This document shows, piece by piece, positions 37,090 through 45,819 of a DNA stretch of 64,000 nucleotides. The notes beneath the pieces were generated by a model. That model searched no databases and was not told the origin of the DNA. It saw nothing but the letters and a program-made list of their open reading frames with translations. Made by a program: the position numbers and the translations under genes. The stretch's first letter is position 1, and the number at the start of each line of letters is the position of its first letter. Location: NCBI GenBank assembly GCA_016716885.1, contig JADJUV010000011.1, forward strand, positions 41,528-105,527, in the 5' to 3' direction. The stretch comes from Candidatus Trichofilum aggregatum. GTDB taxonomy: Bacteria > Chloroflexota > Anaerolineae > Promineifilales > Promineifilaceae.

Positions 37090-37544
37090 ATGAAAGCTCG
37101 TCGCCGTGCCCGTCGCCTTACGCTAGAAGTGTTATATGAACATGACGTGGCCGATCGTGTACCCGGGGTTGTGCTGCAACGCCACCTGGATGAACAACCG
37201 GTTGAACGAGCCGTGGCCGAATTTGCGGGCCAACTCCTTTTTTGGGAGTGGTAGAAATGCAAGGGCAAATGGATGTTTTGATTGCCCGGTATGCCCCGGA
37301 GTGGCCGCTAGAACAAATGGCTGTGATTGACCGCAATATTTTACGCATCGCTATCTATGAATTCCTCATTGATGGCTCTACCCCCACCAAAGTAGCCATT
37401 AATGAAGCGGTAGAGTTAGCCAAAATGTATGGCTCCGACAGCGCTCCCCGTTTTATCAATGGTGTCCTGGGCACATTGGCCGAAAAAACGGATACCCTAA
37501 GGCAAGAGTTACTCCTCAACCCCCTACCCCTACCCACCCTCTGA
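37090..37544 (+). CDS. nusB: Transcription antitermination protein NusB (frameshifted)
   Basis: NusB binds boxA RNA with S10 in ribosomal RNA antitermination. MKARRRARRLTLEVLYEHDV is the usual N-terminus. Near 37238-37246 (six T, three G) the frame breaks; one extra base gives LLFLGVVEMQGQMD. The C-terminal half is clear (VIDRNILRIAIYEFL, VAINEAVELAKMYGSDSAPR, FINGVLGTLA). About 151 residues. Confidence 0.92.
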
Positions 37545-37549
37545 ACCGA

Positions 37550-37962
37550 TGGACAGCTTATTTGGGATTGGTCTGCCGGAACTTCTCACCATTATGCTTT
37601 TGGCTGCCTTGGTGATGGGGCCACAGCGTATTCGTGAAGTGGCGCGTACCCTGGGTAAGTGGACGGCCGTGGTGCAACAATATGCCCGCCAATTCACGCG
37701 CCAGCTTAATGCTGAATTGGACGCGATGGACACGGATGATTTGCGATCTATGCGGGATGAAGTCAAGCAACTGCAAAATCAGTTGACCTCGTTACGGGAA
37801 GATTTGCGCACCAGTGCCAGGGAGTTTGCCCAGGAGAGTCGCCAGATAAACAGAGAGGCGAAGAATACACTGGACCCACGCCTGGCTGATGGCAACGCGG
37901 CCGCATCGCCCACGTCCTCTCTACCTAAACCGGTAGATGTCTACGAAGACCCCGAAGTATGA
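37550..37962 (+). CDS. Sec-independent translocase subunit TatA/TatB
   Basis: Starting at ATG 37550 (MDSLFGIGLPELLTIMLLAA), it has the single N-terminal membrane helix and the FG/GP hinge (LVMGPQRIREVARTLGKW), followed by an amphipathic helix and a charged tail. Its 137 residues and Glu in GLPELL suit TatB slightly better than TatA. Its stop overlaps the tatC start (ATGA). Confidence 0.9.
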
Positions 37963-38699
37963 GTGATAAAACGCTAGAACAACAAGCCACTCTCCTGGCT
38001 CACCTCAATGAACTCCGCATTCGGGCAACCAGGGCACTCATTGTTGTCGCCCTGTGCACCGTTGTTAGCTTCATCTTTGCCGAAGAAATATTGCAGTTCA
38101 TCACCAGCCGCTCACCCATCGAACTCCAGGTTTTGACCCCTTCGGAACCACTCCAGGCTTATTTTAAGGTCTCTTTGCTGGCGGGTGCTATCCTGGCTAT
38201 GCCGTTCATGTTGCTTCAGGTGTGGTTGTTTATCTCGCCGGGGCTAGAGAAGCAAGAAAGACGAGCCGTCTACGTTTTTGTACCTAGTGCCATGTTTTTG
38301 TTCCTGTGTGGCATTATGTTTACCTGGTTTGTTTTGCTGCCCGCCGCGCTCAATTTCCTGGCGAATTTTCTAGAAGAGGTGATCACGGCGGGCTGGACAT
38401 TGCAGGAATATATTGGTTTTGTGACCGGCTTTTTGTTCTGGATCGGTGTCAGCTTTGAGATGCCTCTCATTTTTTATTTTACGGGACGGGCTGGTTTATT
38501 AGAGGCGTCGGCATTGCGAGACAATTGGCGGGTGGCGGTGGTAGGTATTGCCGTCGCGGCCGCGATCATCACCCCCTCCGTTGACCCCGTCACCATGCTT
38601 CTCACCATGGCACCAATGCTCGTCCTGTTCATAGCCAGCATTTTCCTCACCGGCGTCGGCTACCGGCAATTCGCAAAATCAGGCGGTAGTGAGGCGTAA
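37959..38699 (+). CDS. tatC: Twin-arginine translocase subunit TatC
   Basis: The 246-residue protein with six membrane helices begins with the cytoplasmic HLNELRIRATRAL signature that recognises twin-arginine signals and contains FVTGFLFWIGVSFEMPLIFY. It is coupled to tatA/B by the four-base overlap. The octamer lies in the last helix region (VAAAIITPSVDPVTM). Confidence 0.95.
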   Translation: MSDKTLEQQATLLAHLNELRIRATRALIVVALCTVVSFIFAEEILQFITSRSPIELQVLTPSEPLQAYFKVSLLAGAILAMPFMLLQVWLFISPGLEKQERRAVYVFVPSAMFLFLCGIMFTWFVLLPAALNFLANFLEEVITAGWTLQEYIGFVTGFLFWIGVSFEMPLIFYFTGRAGLLEASALRDNWRVAVVGIAVAAAIITPSVDPVTMLLTMAPMLVLFIASIFLTGVGYRQFAKSGGSEA

Positions 38700-38790
38700 G
38701 ATTAAGAGATTGAGAGACTGAGAGACTGAGAGACTCGAAGGCTGACCGCTGACCGGCTGACCGCTGACTGGCTGACTGGCTGACTGGCTA
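38700..38790. repeat. GAGACTGAGA and GACTGGCT tandem tract
   Basis: Three GAGAGACT units are followed by CTGACCG/CTGACTGG units directly after tatC. The same units recur at 59812-59952. Confidence 0.75.
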
Positions 38791-38797
38791 AATACCA

Positions 38798-39460
38798 ATG
38801 ACAATGGATCAACAACAAACCCAAATTAACGAAGCGATGCGGCTAAAGTTGGGGCCGTTTTTGGCAAAATTGCCGGAGCCGGTGGTGTTGTATGTTTGGG
38901 GAGATGAGAACGCCACGCTCTGGGAAGAGGAAGCGTATAAATTGGGCCGGGCATTGGCTTATGAATTTCCTCAGGTTAAGCTAGAACTGCGGCCGCGTGC
39001 CCCATTCTCCACCCATCACCCCATCTTAGGTGTATTCCAACCGGAAGCGGACGAGCTAAAAGATCATGGCATCCGCATCATCGGTTCGCCGGTGGGGTAT
39101 CAAATCATGACGGTGGTGGCGGCGCTCCAGGCTATCGCGTTTCGGGGCAGCCAGCTTGAGGGCAAAGCCCGCATCAACACCCACCGCATCCCCAGTGAAG
39201 TCACTATACAGATGTTTACCACGGCCGATGATGAACATGGCCCGGCCATGAGTGCCATTCTGTGCAACATGGCCGTTATTAGTCCTCATGTACAGGTGGA
39301 GATAGTCATGGCTGATATCTTCCCCGATATTGCCATGCGTTTCGACCCCACCGGCTTTCCCCACACGGTGATTAATCGCCGGGTGCATATTCGGGGGCCG
39401 CTGGATGAGGATAGAGTGGTGGAGCAGGTCGCGGCCGCGTTGCGGGGCAGACAGCCATAA
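38798..39460 (+). CDS. Thioredoxin-fold protein (PDO-like) lacking CxxC
   Basis: The 220-residue protein has two thioredoxin-like halves, as in bacterial/archaeal protein disulfide oxidoreductases. The N-terminal half includes PVVLYVWGDENATLWEEE. In the C-terminal half, where the catalytic CxxC should follow IQMFTTA, the sequence is DDEHGPAMSAILCNMA. FDPTGFPHTVINRR keeps the cis-Pro loop. It is therefore probably not a redox enzyme of the usual type. Context (tat genes, uppP) suggests an envelope-related role, by inference only. Confidence 0.7.
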   Translation: MTMDQQQTQINEAMRLKLGPFLAKLPEPVVLYVWGDENATLWEEEAYKLGRALAYEFPQVKLELRPRAPFSTHHPILGVFQPEADELKDHGIRIIGSPVGYQIMTVVAALQAIAFRGSQLEGKARINTHRIPSEVTIQMFTTADDEHGPAMSAILCNMAVISPHVQVEIVMADIFPDIAMRFDPTGFPHTVINRRVHIRGPLDEDRVVEQVAAALRGRQP

Positions 39461-39517
39461 ACCGCGACTCACCATCTGTACGCATCCAACCAACGCAACA
39501 TACAACAGGGAGCCACC

Positions 39518-40330
39518 ATGTCTATTCTCGAAGCCATCATCCTGGGCCTCGTCCAGGGTGCCACCGAATTTTTACCTATCTCTAGTTCCGGCCATCTGCT
39601 GATCGTGCCCGATCTGTTCAAGCTATCAGAACCATCGCTGACGGTCATTGCCGTGGCTCACCAGGGTACGCTCCTGGCAGTATTGATCTACTTCTGGGCC
39701 GACATCTGGGGAATAGCCCGTGGGGTGTTGGCCGGGTTGCAACAACGGCAACCGATGGCGACGACGGAGTCCCGCCTGGGTTGGTATGTGCTGGTGGGCA
39801 CGATTCCGGCGGTGCTGATAGGTTTGCCCCTGTCGTCACGGTTTGATGAACTGTTTAGCCCGGTCGCGGCCGCGATCAGTCTCGTCATCACCTCTATTTT
39901 CCTCATCATTGGGGAGCGTTATCTGACCGGGCGCAAGGCGTTGCCGCAGATGAGTTGGGGGGATGCCATTTTTATTGGTATTGCCCAGGTGATCGCCCTC
40001 ATTCCGGGGAATTCCCGCAGTGGCATCACCATTTCCGCCGGGTTGGTGCGCGGGTTGGATCGGGCCACCGCCGCCCGGTACAGCTTCTTGTTAGGCATTC
40101 CTGCCATTGCCGGGGCCGGGTTATTGGCCCTGCTCGATTTGCTCCAGGCATCCGATTTGCGCCAGCAGTTGCCCATCCTCATCACCACCTTCCTTACTTC
40201 GGCCATCAGTGGCTACCTCTGTATCCGTCTTCTCCTCAACTGGCTAAAAACCCACAGTTTGCAGGTGTTTATCATCTACCGGATAGCCTTTGGGCTGTTT
40301 TACTTGCTGTTTGTCTGGCTGGTGCGCTAA
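39518..40330 (+). CDS. uppP: Undecaprenyl-diphosphatase
   Basis: It regenerates undecaprenyl phosphate for cell-wall synthesis and confers bacitracin tolerance. The 270-residue, eight-helix protein has GATEFLPISSSGHLLIVPD near residue 15 and IPGNSRSGITISAGL near residue 165, the two catalytic motifs. Start follows AGGGAGCCACC. Confidence 0.97.
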   Translation: MSILEAIILGLVQGATEFLPISSSGHLLIVPDLFKLSEPSLTVIAVAHQGTLLAVLIYFWADIWGIARGVLAGLQQRQPMATTESRLGWYVLVGTIPAVLIGLPLSSRFDELFSPVAAAISLVITSIFLIIGERYLTGRKALPQMSWGDAIFIGIAQVIALIPGNSRSGITISAGLVRGLDRATAARYSFLLGIPAIAGAGLLALLDLLQASDLRQQLPILITTFLTSAISGYLCIRLLLNWLKTHSLQVFIIYRIAFGLFYLLFVWLVR

Positions 40331-40366
40331 GAACACACTTTGTCAACTTGCTCTACAATTCACCCT

Positions 40367-41197
40367 ATGAATCTCAACACCATCTACCCCACCGCCCTGG
40401 CCATCGCTCGTGAGGCCGGGGCGTTATTACGTGAAGGCTACTTCGCCAGTGGCAACGCCCACAAAGAAATCGAACTGAAAAGCTCCAGCATGGATTTGGT
40501 GACGCACTACGACAAAGCCGCCGAAACGCTCATCGCCAACCGCCTGCGCTCCGCTTTCCCTGACCACCATTTGTTGGCCGAAGAAGGGGCCACCAACAGT
40601 CACGGCAACAGCCCCTACCTCTGGGTGGTTGATCCGCTAGATGGCACAACCAATTTCGCCCACGGTTTTCCCGTCTTTGCCGTCTCCATGGCCTTGCTGG
40701 AAAACGGCCAACCTCGCCTGGGCATCGTCTACGACCCCATCCGTGATGAATGTTTCGCGGCGATTGCCGGGCAAGGAGCCACACTCACCCAGGCCGATGG
40801 CACAACCCAACCGTTGCAGGTCAGTTCGGCCCAAACACTCCAGGAAAGTTTGCTGGCAACCGGCTTCCCCTACGATGTTCAAACCAGCGATTGGGATAAT
40901 CTGGCCGAGTTTCGGGCCTTTTTGAAACGAAGCCGAGGGATACGACGACCGGGCGCGGCCGCGCTCGATCTCGCTTATGTGGCCGCCGGACGATTAGATG
41001 GCTACTGGGAGTACAAACTCAGCCCCTGGGACATCGCCGCCGGGGTGCTCATGGTGCAGGAAGCCCGCGGCCGCGTCACCAGCATCACCAACGGCCCCAT
41101 CACCCTGGAAGGACGCATCCACCTCATCGCCAGCAACGACTTTTTGCACGAGGAAATGGTGGCGGTGTTGAAAGAAGTGAGGAGTGAGAAGGACTGA
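40367..41197 (+). CDS. suhB: Inositol monophosphatase family protein
   Basis: The 276-residue Mg-dependent phosphatase has LLAEEGA, WVVDPLDGTTNFAHGFPVFA (metal-binding Asp residues) and SPWDIAAGVLMVQEA, all diagnostic. The substrate could be inositol phosphate, fructose bisphosphate or histidinol phosphate. Start at ATG 40367 rather than an upstream in-frame codon, judged by the family N-terminus. Confidence 0.9.
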   Translation: MNLNTIYPTALAIAREAGALLREGYFASGNAHKEIELKSSSMDLVTHYDKAAETLIANRLRSAFPDHHLLAEEGATNSHGNSPYLWVVDPLDGTTNFAHGFPVFAVSMALLENGQPRLGIVYDPIRDECFAAIAGQGATLTQADGTTQPLQVSSAQTLQESLLATGFPYDVQTSDWDNLAEFRAFLKRSRGIRRPGAAALDLAYVAAGRLDGYWEYKLSPWDIAAGVLMVQEARGRVTSITNGPITLEGRIHLIASNDFLHEEMVAVLKEVRSEKD

Positions 41198-41310
41198 GGG
41201 ATTGAGAGACTGAGAGACTGAGAGACTAGAGACTAGAGACTCAAAATCTGGAACTTGGAATCCGAAACTCAAAACTCGGAACTCGAAACTCGAAACTCGA
41301 AACTCCCACC
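41196..41310. repeat. GAGACTGA and AACTCGAAACTC tract
   Basis: GAGAGACT units are followed by ACTAGAGACT and then by AACTCGGAACTCGAAACTCG units. The second type is the complement of the TTCGAGTTTCGAG tract inside the DUF2877 gene. Confidence 0.75.
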
Positions 41311-41347
41311 CTGTGACAATCTCTAAATTTGGTGCATAATCAGGCCC

Positions 41348-41992
41348 ATGGAAGAGGTAGCGGCTTGTCTCATTTTGCGTTATGGCAAAACCAACCACCC
41401 GGAATATATTCTCTCCGATCGTCCGGTCACGCTGGGACGGGAAGCCATTAACGATGTCGTATTGGGGGATCCCGAGATTTCGCGCCGCCATGCGCGTATT
41501 TTCTACCAGGATGGCACTTACTATTTAGAAGACCTGGGCAGTACCAACGGAACTTTTATCAACGGGCGGCGCGTCCTGGCCCCTTCCCCCTTACAAGATG
41601 AGGATATGCTGGAGTTCGGTGAATCCATTCGTCTCCAGTTTTTCCTCTCCGGGGTCATGGATCAAACAGAAGCCGTTCCGCCTGTCCTTGAGTTAGAAGC
41701 CCACCCTGCCGCGCGTCCTGGCCCTACCCGCCCCTTACCCGGCGACCCATCGCCACTCCCCCCTCTGCCCCCCACAGACACAGACCTGCTGACCCTGCCC
41801 GAAGAGCCAGCCAGAAAATCCAATTGGCGGCGCACCGCTCTGGGCTGTGGTTGTCTGGTGCTGGTGGTAGCTTTTATCTGCGCCTTCACCGTCTTCATCC
41901 TGGATTCCCAATTCCCCAACGTCCTTTACTGCGGCCCATTGCGTAGCTTTTTTGAGATTATCCAACCCCTCACCTGCCCAATTCTGCCCTGA
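41348..41992 (+). CDS. FHA-domain membrane protein
   Basis: The 214-residue protein has an FHA domain at residues about 20-100 (VTLGREAINDVVLGDPEISR, RHARI, LGSTNGTFINGRRV) that binds phosphothreonine. A Pro-rich linker follows (residues about 115-155), then one membrane helix (ALGCGCLVLVVAFICAFTVF). It is likely a membrane-tethered reader of Ser/Thr kinase signals. No kinase stands next to it. Confidence 0.85.
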   Translation: MEEVAACLILRYGKTNHPEYILSDRPVTLGREAINDVVLGDPEISRRHARIFYQDGTYYLEDLGSTNGTFINGRRVLAPSPLQDEDMLEFGESIRLQFFLSGVMDQTEAVPPVLELEAHPAARPGPTRPLPGDPSPLPPLPPTDTDLLTLPEEPARKSNWRRTALGCGCLVLVVAFICAFTVFILDSQFPNVLYCGPLRSFFEIIQPLTCPILP

Positions 41993-42025
41993 CGCCAACA
42001 AGGCGTGTTGACTGCTTCATTGCCC

Positions 42026-42889
42026 ATGAACTTAGCCCCCGTTTATCTAGCCCTTGGTCACGCCTGCCATGATCTCATTCCGGGAGGCCGCCAAACAGGG
42101 GGAACGGTTAGTTTTGCTTTACGGGTAGCCCATCTTCTAGGGTATGAAACCCACCTGCTAACCAGCACCGCCGAAGATTTCCCCTTTGCCACCGCCTTAC
42201 CGGACACCCTCGTCCACAATATCCCGTCTCCCCACACCACAACCTTTGAGAATGTACAGACGGATCGCGGCCGCGTTCAGACCCTACATGCCCGCGCCCA
42301 CACCCTGCAACCTGCCCACCTGCCCCACGATTGGTCTTCAGCCGCCATCATCCACCTGGCCCCCATCGCCAACGAAATCAGCCCTGCCCTTATGGCCGCC
42401 TTATCTCTCACCCCTCCCCCCTCCCCCTTCCTCTGCCTGACCCCACAGGGCTGGCTCCGTACCTGGGATACCCAAGGCCGCATCTCCCCCTGTGCCTGGC
42501 CTGAAGCGGAGCAGATATTACCTTTGGCAACGGCGGTGGTGTTAAGTCAGGAAGATTTGCCCGACGCGGCCGCGTTAGAAACCTTTCGCACCTATGCCCG
42601 CCTTCTCGTGGTGACCGCTGGGGCTGATGGCTGTGATGTGTATGTGAATGGGGTGGCTCATCATGTGCCGGTGGAGCCTGTACCGGATGTGGAATCCACG
42701 GGAGCAGGGGATCTGTTCGCGGCCGCGTTCTTCATTCGCCTCTCCCAAACAGGCAACCCCCTGGCCTCAGCCCACTTTGCCAACCAGATTGCCGCCCAAA
42801 GCGTTACACAAACCCATTTAACGGCTAAAATAAGAGCCATAGAAACGTTTATGGCATCTACTATGCCACCCAAGATTGGTTCACTCTAA
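42026..42889 (+). CDS. PfkB-family carbohydrate kinase
   Basis: The 287-residue sugar kinase has GGRQTGGTVSFALRVAHLLG (substrate side) and the signature VESTGAGDLFAAAFFIRL with the catalytic Asp; the octamer encodes its Ala run. It is shorter and more diverged than ribokinases, so the sugar is not assignable. Start ATG 42026 is preferred; a TTG at 42005 is also in frame. Confidence 0.8.
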   Translation: MNLAPVYLALGHACHDLIPGGRQTGGTVSFALRVAHLLGYETHLLTSTAEDFPFATALPDTLVHNIPSPHTTTFENVQTDRGRVQTLHARAHTLQPAHLPHDWSSAAIIHLAPIANEISPALMAALSLTPPPSPFLCLTPQGWLRTWDTQGRISPCAWPEAEQILPLATAVVLSQEDLPDAAALETFRTYARLLVVTAGADGCDVYVNGVAHHVPVEPVPDVESTGAGDLFAAAFFIRLSQTGNPLASAHFANQIAAQSVTQTHLTAKIRAIETFMASTMPPKIGSL

Positions 42890-42914
42890 GTGAGCATTTC
42901 CGAAATAACACTGG

Positions 42915-42995
42915 CCTAGAGAGGAGTGAGCACACTCACGTGCGAACGGGTGTACACCAAACGGCACGTAGGCGTGCCTTACTCCTCCCTATCAG
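42915..42995. repeat. GAGGAG-family hairpin repeat (copy 3)
   Basis: AGAGGAGTGAGCACAC and GGCGTGCCTTACTCCTCC are the arms. On the opposite strand it matches the copy at 6160-6245. Confidence 0.6.
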
Positions 42996-43056
42996 TATTC
43001 ATTTGTTAAACCTCAAAGAGAGTAGCCAATCTAAAAATCAGTGAGCAAACCACACA

Positions 43057-43833
43057 ATGAGTAAGATTTACGCCATCGTTAACCAAAAAGGGGGAGTGGG
43101 CAAAACCACCAGTGTATTGAGCCTGGGGGGATATCTGGCGGGTAGCGGCCGCAAAGTCCTCGTCGTGGATATGGACCCGCAATCCAACGCCACCTCTGGC
43201 TTAGGCTACAACAAAAATGAGGTCAAACGCTCCACCTACGACTTGCTCCTCGGCCACGCTACCCCCGAAGAAATTGTCTGTTACAACGAGGAGTTCAAAC
43301 TACACGTGCTCCCAGCCAACCCCGCCTTATCCGGGGCTGAGGTTGAACTGGTCAGCACCATCGCCCGCGAATACCGGCTCCGCACCACCCTGGAAGGGGT
43401 GGACAAACAGTACGACTACATCCTCATTGATTGCCCCCCCAGCCTGAGTCTGCTCACCGTCAACGCCCTCACCGCTGCGCGGGATGGTGTTCTCATTCCG
43501 GTTCAATGTGAGTATCTGGCTCTGGAAGGGCTGGGCCAATTAGTGCAGACCATCGAACTGGTGCGTAAACACCTCAACCCCGGTTTACAAATTCGTGGCC
43601 TCATTATGACCATGTACGACAGCCGCACCAATCTCAGCCGTCAGGTGGTCGAAGAGGTACGTCGCCATTTTCCGGGCAAAGTGTTCCGGGCCATCATCCC
43701 CCGCAATGTGCGCCTCAGCGAGGCCCCCAGTTTCGGCCAGCCCATCAACATCTACGCCCCCACCTCACCAGGGGCCATGGCCTACAAAGTTCTCACCGCC
43801 GAACTGATCAAAGGAGATATGGCTAAAGTTTGA
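43057..43833 (+). CDS. parA: ParA-family chromosome/plasmid partition ATPase
   Basis: The 258-residue deviant Walker ATPase has KGGVGKTTSVLSLGGYLAG, VVDMDPQSNATSGLGY and IDCPPSLSLLTVNAL, and is of the small chromosomal Soj type without an HTH extension. The parB expected downstream is absent; instead a terminator and the opposing pepA follow. Role in origin segregation is inferred. Confidence 0.93.
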   Translation: MSKIYAIVNQKGGVGKTTSVLSLGGYLAGSGRKVLVVDMDPQSNATSGLGYNKNEVKRSTYDLLLGHATPEEIVCYNEEFKLHVLPANPALSGAEVELVSTIAREYRLRTTLEGVDKQYDYILIDCPPSLSLLTVNALTAARDGVLIPVQCEYLALEGLGQLVQTIELVRKHLNPGLQIRGLIMTMYDSRTNLSRQVVEEVRRHFPGKVFRAIIPRNVRLSEAPSFGQPINIYAPTSPGAMAYKVLTAELIKGDMAKV

Positions 43834-43898
43834 ACGCAGGGATGTTCATCATTCGGAAAGCCCGCTAAAGCAGTCACTACAAACGAAGAGACAAACAA

Positions 43899-43938
43899 AA
43901 AAAGGGGTGTCACATTAAGTGTGACACCCCTTTTAAGT
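43899..43938. terminator. Bidirectional terminator between parA and pepA
   Basis: GGGGTGTCACA and TGTGACACCCC pair around a 5-base loop, flanked by A and T runs on either side, so it can work in both directions. Confidence 0.9.
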
Positions 43939-43979
43939 TCCAACGAGTTCCCTAAGTTCCTACAAGTTCCCAGAAACCC

Positions 43980-45489
43980 CTACCCCTTCCCCCAGTTCCG
44001 CAACAGTTCAACCAGCAAACGCACCCCATACCCCGTGCCGCCGCGGGGTGTGTAAGCCTGTTTGCCTTCACCCAGCGCCATCCCGGCAATATCCAGGTGC
44101 GCCCAGGGATAATCCACAAATTCTTGCAGGAACACGGCCGAAGTTGCCACGCCCCCCATGCGGCCGCCACTGTTTTTCATATCCGCCACATCCGATTCAA
44201 TGGCTTTACGGTAGTCCGGCCAAAGCGGCAGGGGCCAGAGCCGTTCATGCGCCGTTTGCCCGGCGGCTAAGAGCCTGTCGCGCAACCAATCATCCGTGGC
44301 AAACAACCCGGCGGCAATATTTGTGCCCAGAGCCACCATGCAGGCTCCAGTCAGCGTCGCCAGGTCAATCACGGCTTTGGGTTCATACCGTTTGGCGTAC
44401 ACCAGGCCATCGGCCAGAACCATACGCCCTTCGGCATCGGTACTGATGATTTCGATGGTTTTGCCGTTGCTGGCGGTGATCACATCCGCCGGGCGATAGG
44501 CATTGGCGTCGGGCATGTTTTCGGTAGAGGGCACAATGCCGATGATACGTAGGGGCAGGTTGAGTGTGCCGACCACCTTCATGGCGCCCAAGACCGCGGC
44601 CGCGCCGCCCATATCCGACTTCATCGCTTCCATGCGTTCACTGGGTTTAATGGAGATGCCCCCCGGTATCAAAGGTAATACCCTTGCCGACCAGAACCAC
44701 CGTTTCCAAATCCGTGCGGTCGCCGTTGTGCTCCAGCACAATAAATTTCGGCTCCTCGCCCGCCCCTTGGGCCACTGCCAGGAAGGCGCCCATCTTATGT
44801 TCGGCCGCCCAGTCGCGGCCGCCAACGATAATGTTGAGGTTGTGGGCCGAGGCAATCTCCTGGGCCGCTTCGGCCAGTTTGGTGGGCGTCGCCACGTTGG
44901 GGGGCATGTTAACCAGATCACGCGCCAGCGTGACCCCGGCGGCAATGGCCTGAGCCGCCTCGGCGCCAGCCTGGATATCGGCCAGTTTGTCCGCGTCATG
45001 TTCCACAATAGTCAGGGATTCAATGGCATTATTGTTGCCGTTCTCTTTTTTTTGTTTCGCGGCCGCGTACTGGTAAAGGGCCAGCAATGAACCTTCCAGG
45101 GTGGCCTGGGTGGCGGCGGCGACGGGTAAATTGCCTACTCCGGCCCCATGGACAATGGTGGCAACCTGTTTGGCATTGAGTTTTTGGGCTTGTTTAATGG
45201 CGTTTGCGGCCGCGAGCCTCACCCCTTCCAGGTCAAACTTATCCCGTTTACCCAATCCTACCACCAACACCCGTTTGGCCGGGATAACCCCTCGCGGATA
45301 CAAAACGGCTACCTCACCCGCTTTACCCTTCAGATCGCCCTGAGCAATTAACTCGCTGATCGCCCCTTGTAAGGCTTTATCTACTGCCCCAGTGGCGCCC
45401 CCTGGTGTAGTCACCTCAGCAAACAAGTTAACGATAATTGTGTCGGCTTTGCTCTCTTGAATCCTACCCTGCTCAATGTGGATATTCAT
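43980..45489 (-). CDS. pepA: Leucyl aminopeptidase, M17 family (frameshifted)
   Basis: A two-metal aminopeptidase that trims N-terminal residues. The N-terminal macro-like domain is followed by GKGITFDTGGISIKPSERME, broken by one surplus G in the six-G run near 44663, then SDMGGAAAVLG and STDAEGRMVLADGLVY (metal ligands) and SGGRMGGVATSAVFLQEF. About 503 residues corrected, normal for the family. The start is not preceded by a strong ribosome site. Confidence 0.93.
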
Positions 45490-45579
45490 GTTCTTTTCCT
45501 TGTGTTATGGCCAATGAGTTTACCCCCTCAAATCCCCGAAGAACCTCATTGAATTGTACCTCAATTGTAAAGCGGGTGA

Positions 45580-45623
45580 TAGATAATTATCTAACGATGG
45601 CTAGAATAGTAGACGATTGTCTA
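45580..45623. promoter_or_regulatory. Twin palindromic boxes, candidate operators
   Basis: TAGATAATTATCTA (45580-45593) is a perfect palindrome and TAGACGATTGTCTA (45610-45623) is a TAGAC-N4-GTCTA dyad. Their starts are 30 bases apart, three helical turns, so dimers would bind one face. They lie about 90 bases upstream of pepA. The regulator is unknown. Confidence 0.55.
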
Positions 45624-45689
45624 ACGCCAGTCTGTATTATGATTGACAAATGACACAGACAAAGGCATTCTTGCCAGGTAATGTGACAC

Positions 45690-45798
45690 TATAGCTGTTC
45701 AGATGATCATTGGGGCGGTCGTGGTTCGTAGTGACCGCTTTAGCGGTTAGCCCAAAGCGGTCACTACAAACAAAACTTTTTCTTGAAAGCTATAGCAT
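45690..45798. repeat. AGCTATAG-ended hairpin element (copy 1)
   Basis: The ends CTATAGCT (45691) and AGCTATAG (near 45789) are inverted. Inside are GTAGTGACCGC and GCGGTCACTAC arms and TTTTTCTTGAAAGC. It matches 47044-47161 over nearly the whole length. It fills the gap between the operator boxes and the epimerase gene. Confidence 0.7.
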
Positions 45799-45819
45799 TA
45801 ATTCTTAAGGAGTAAAGGG

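Noticed and set aside
43057..43833. parA as evidence for a plasmid or replication origin
   Set aside because: No parB, dnaA, iteron or parS-like cluster is visible nearby; neighbouring genes are chromosomal housekeeping genes.
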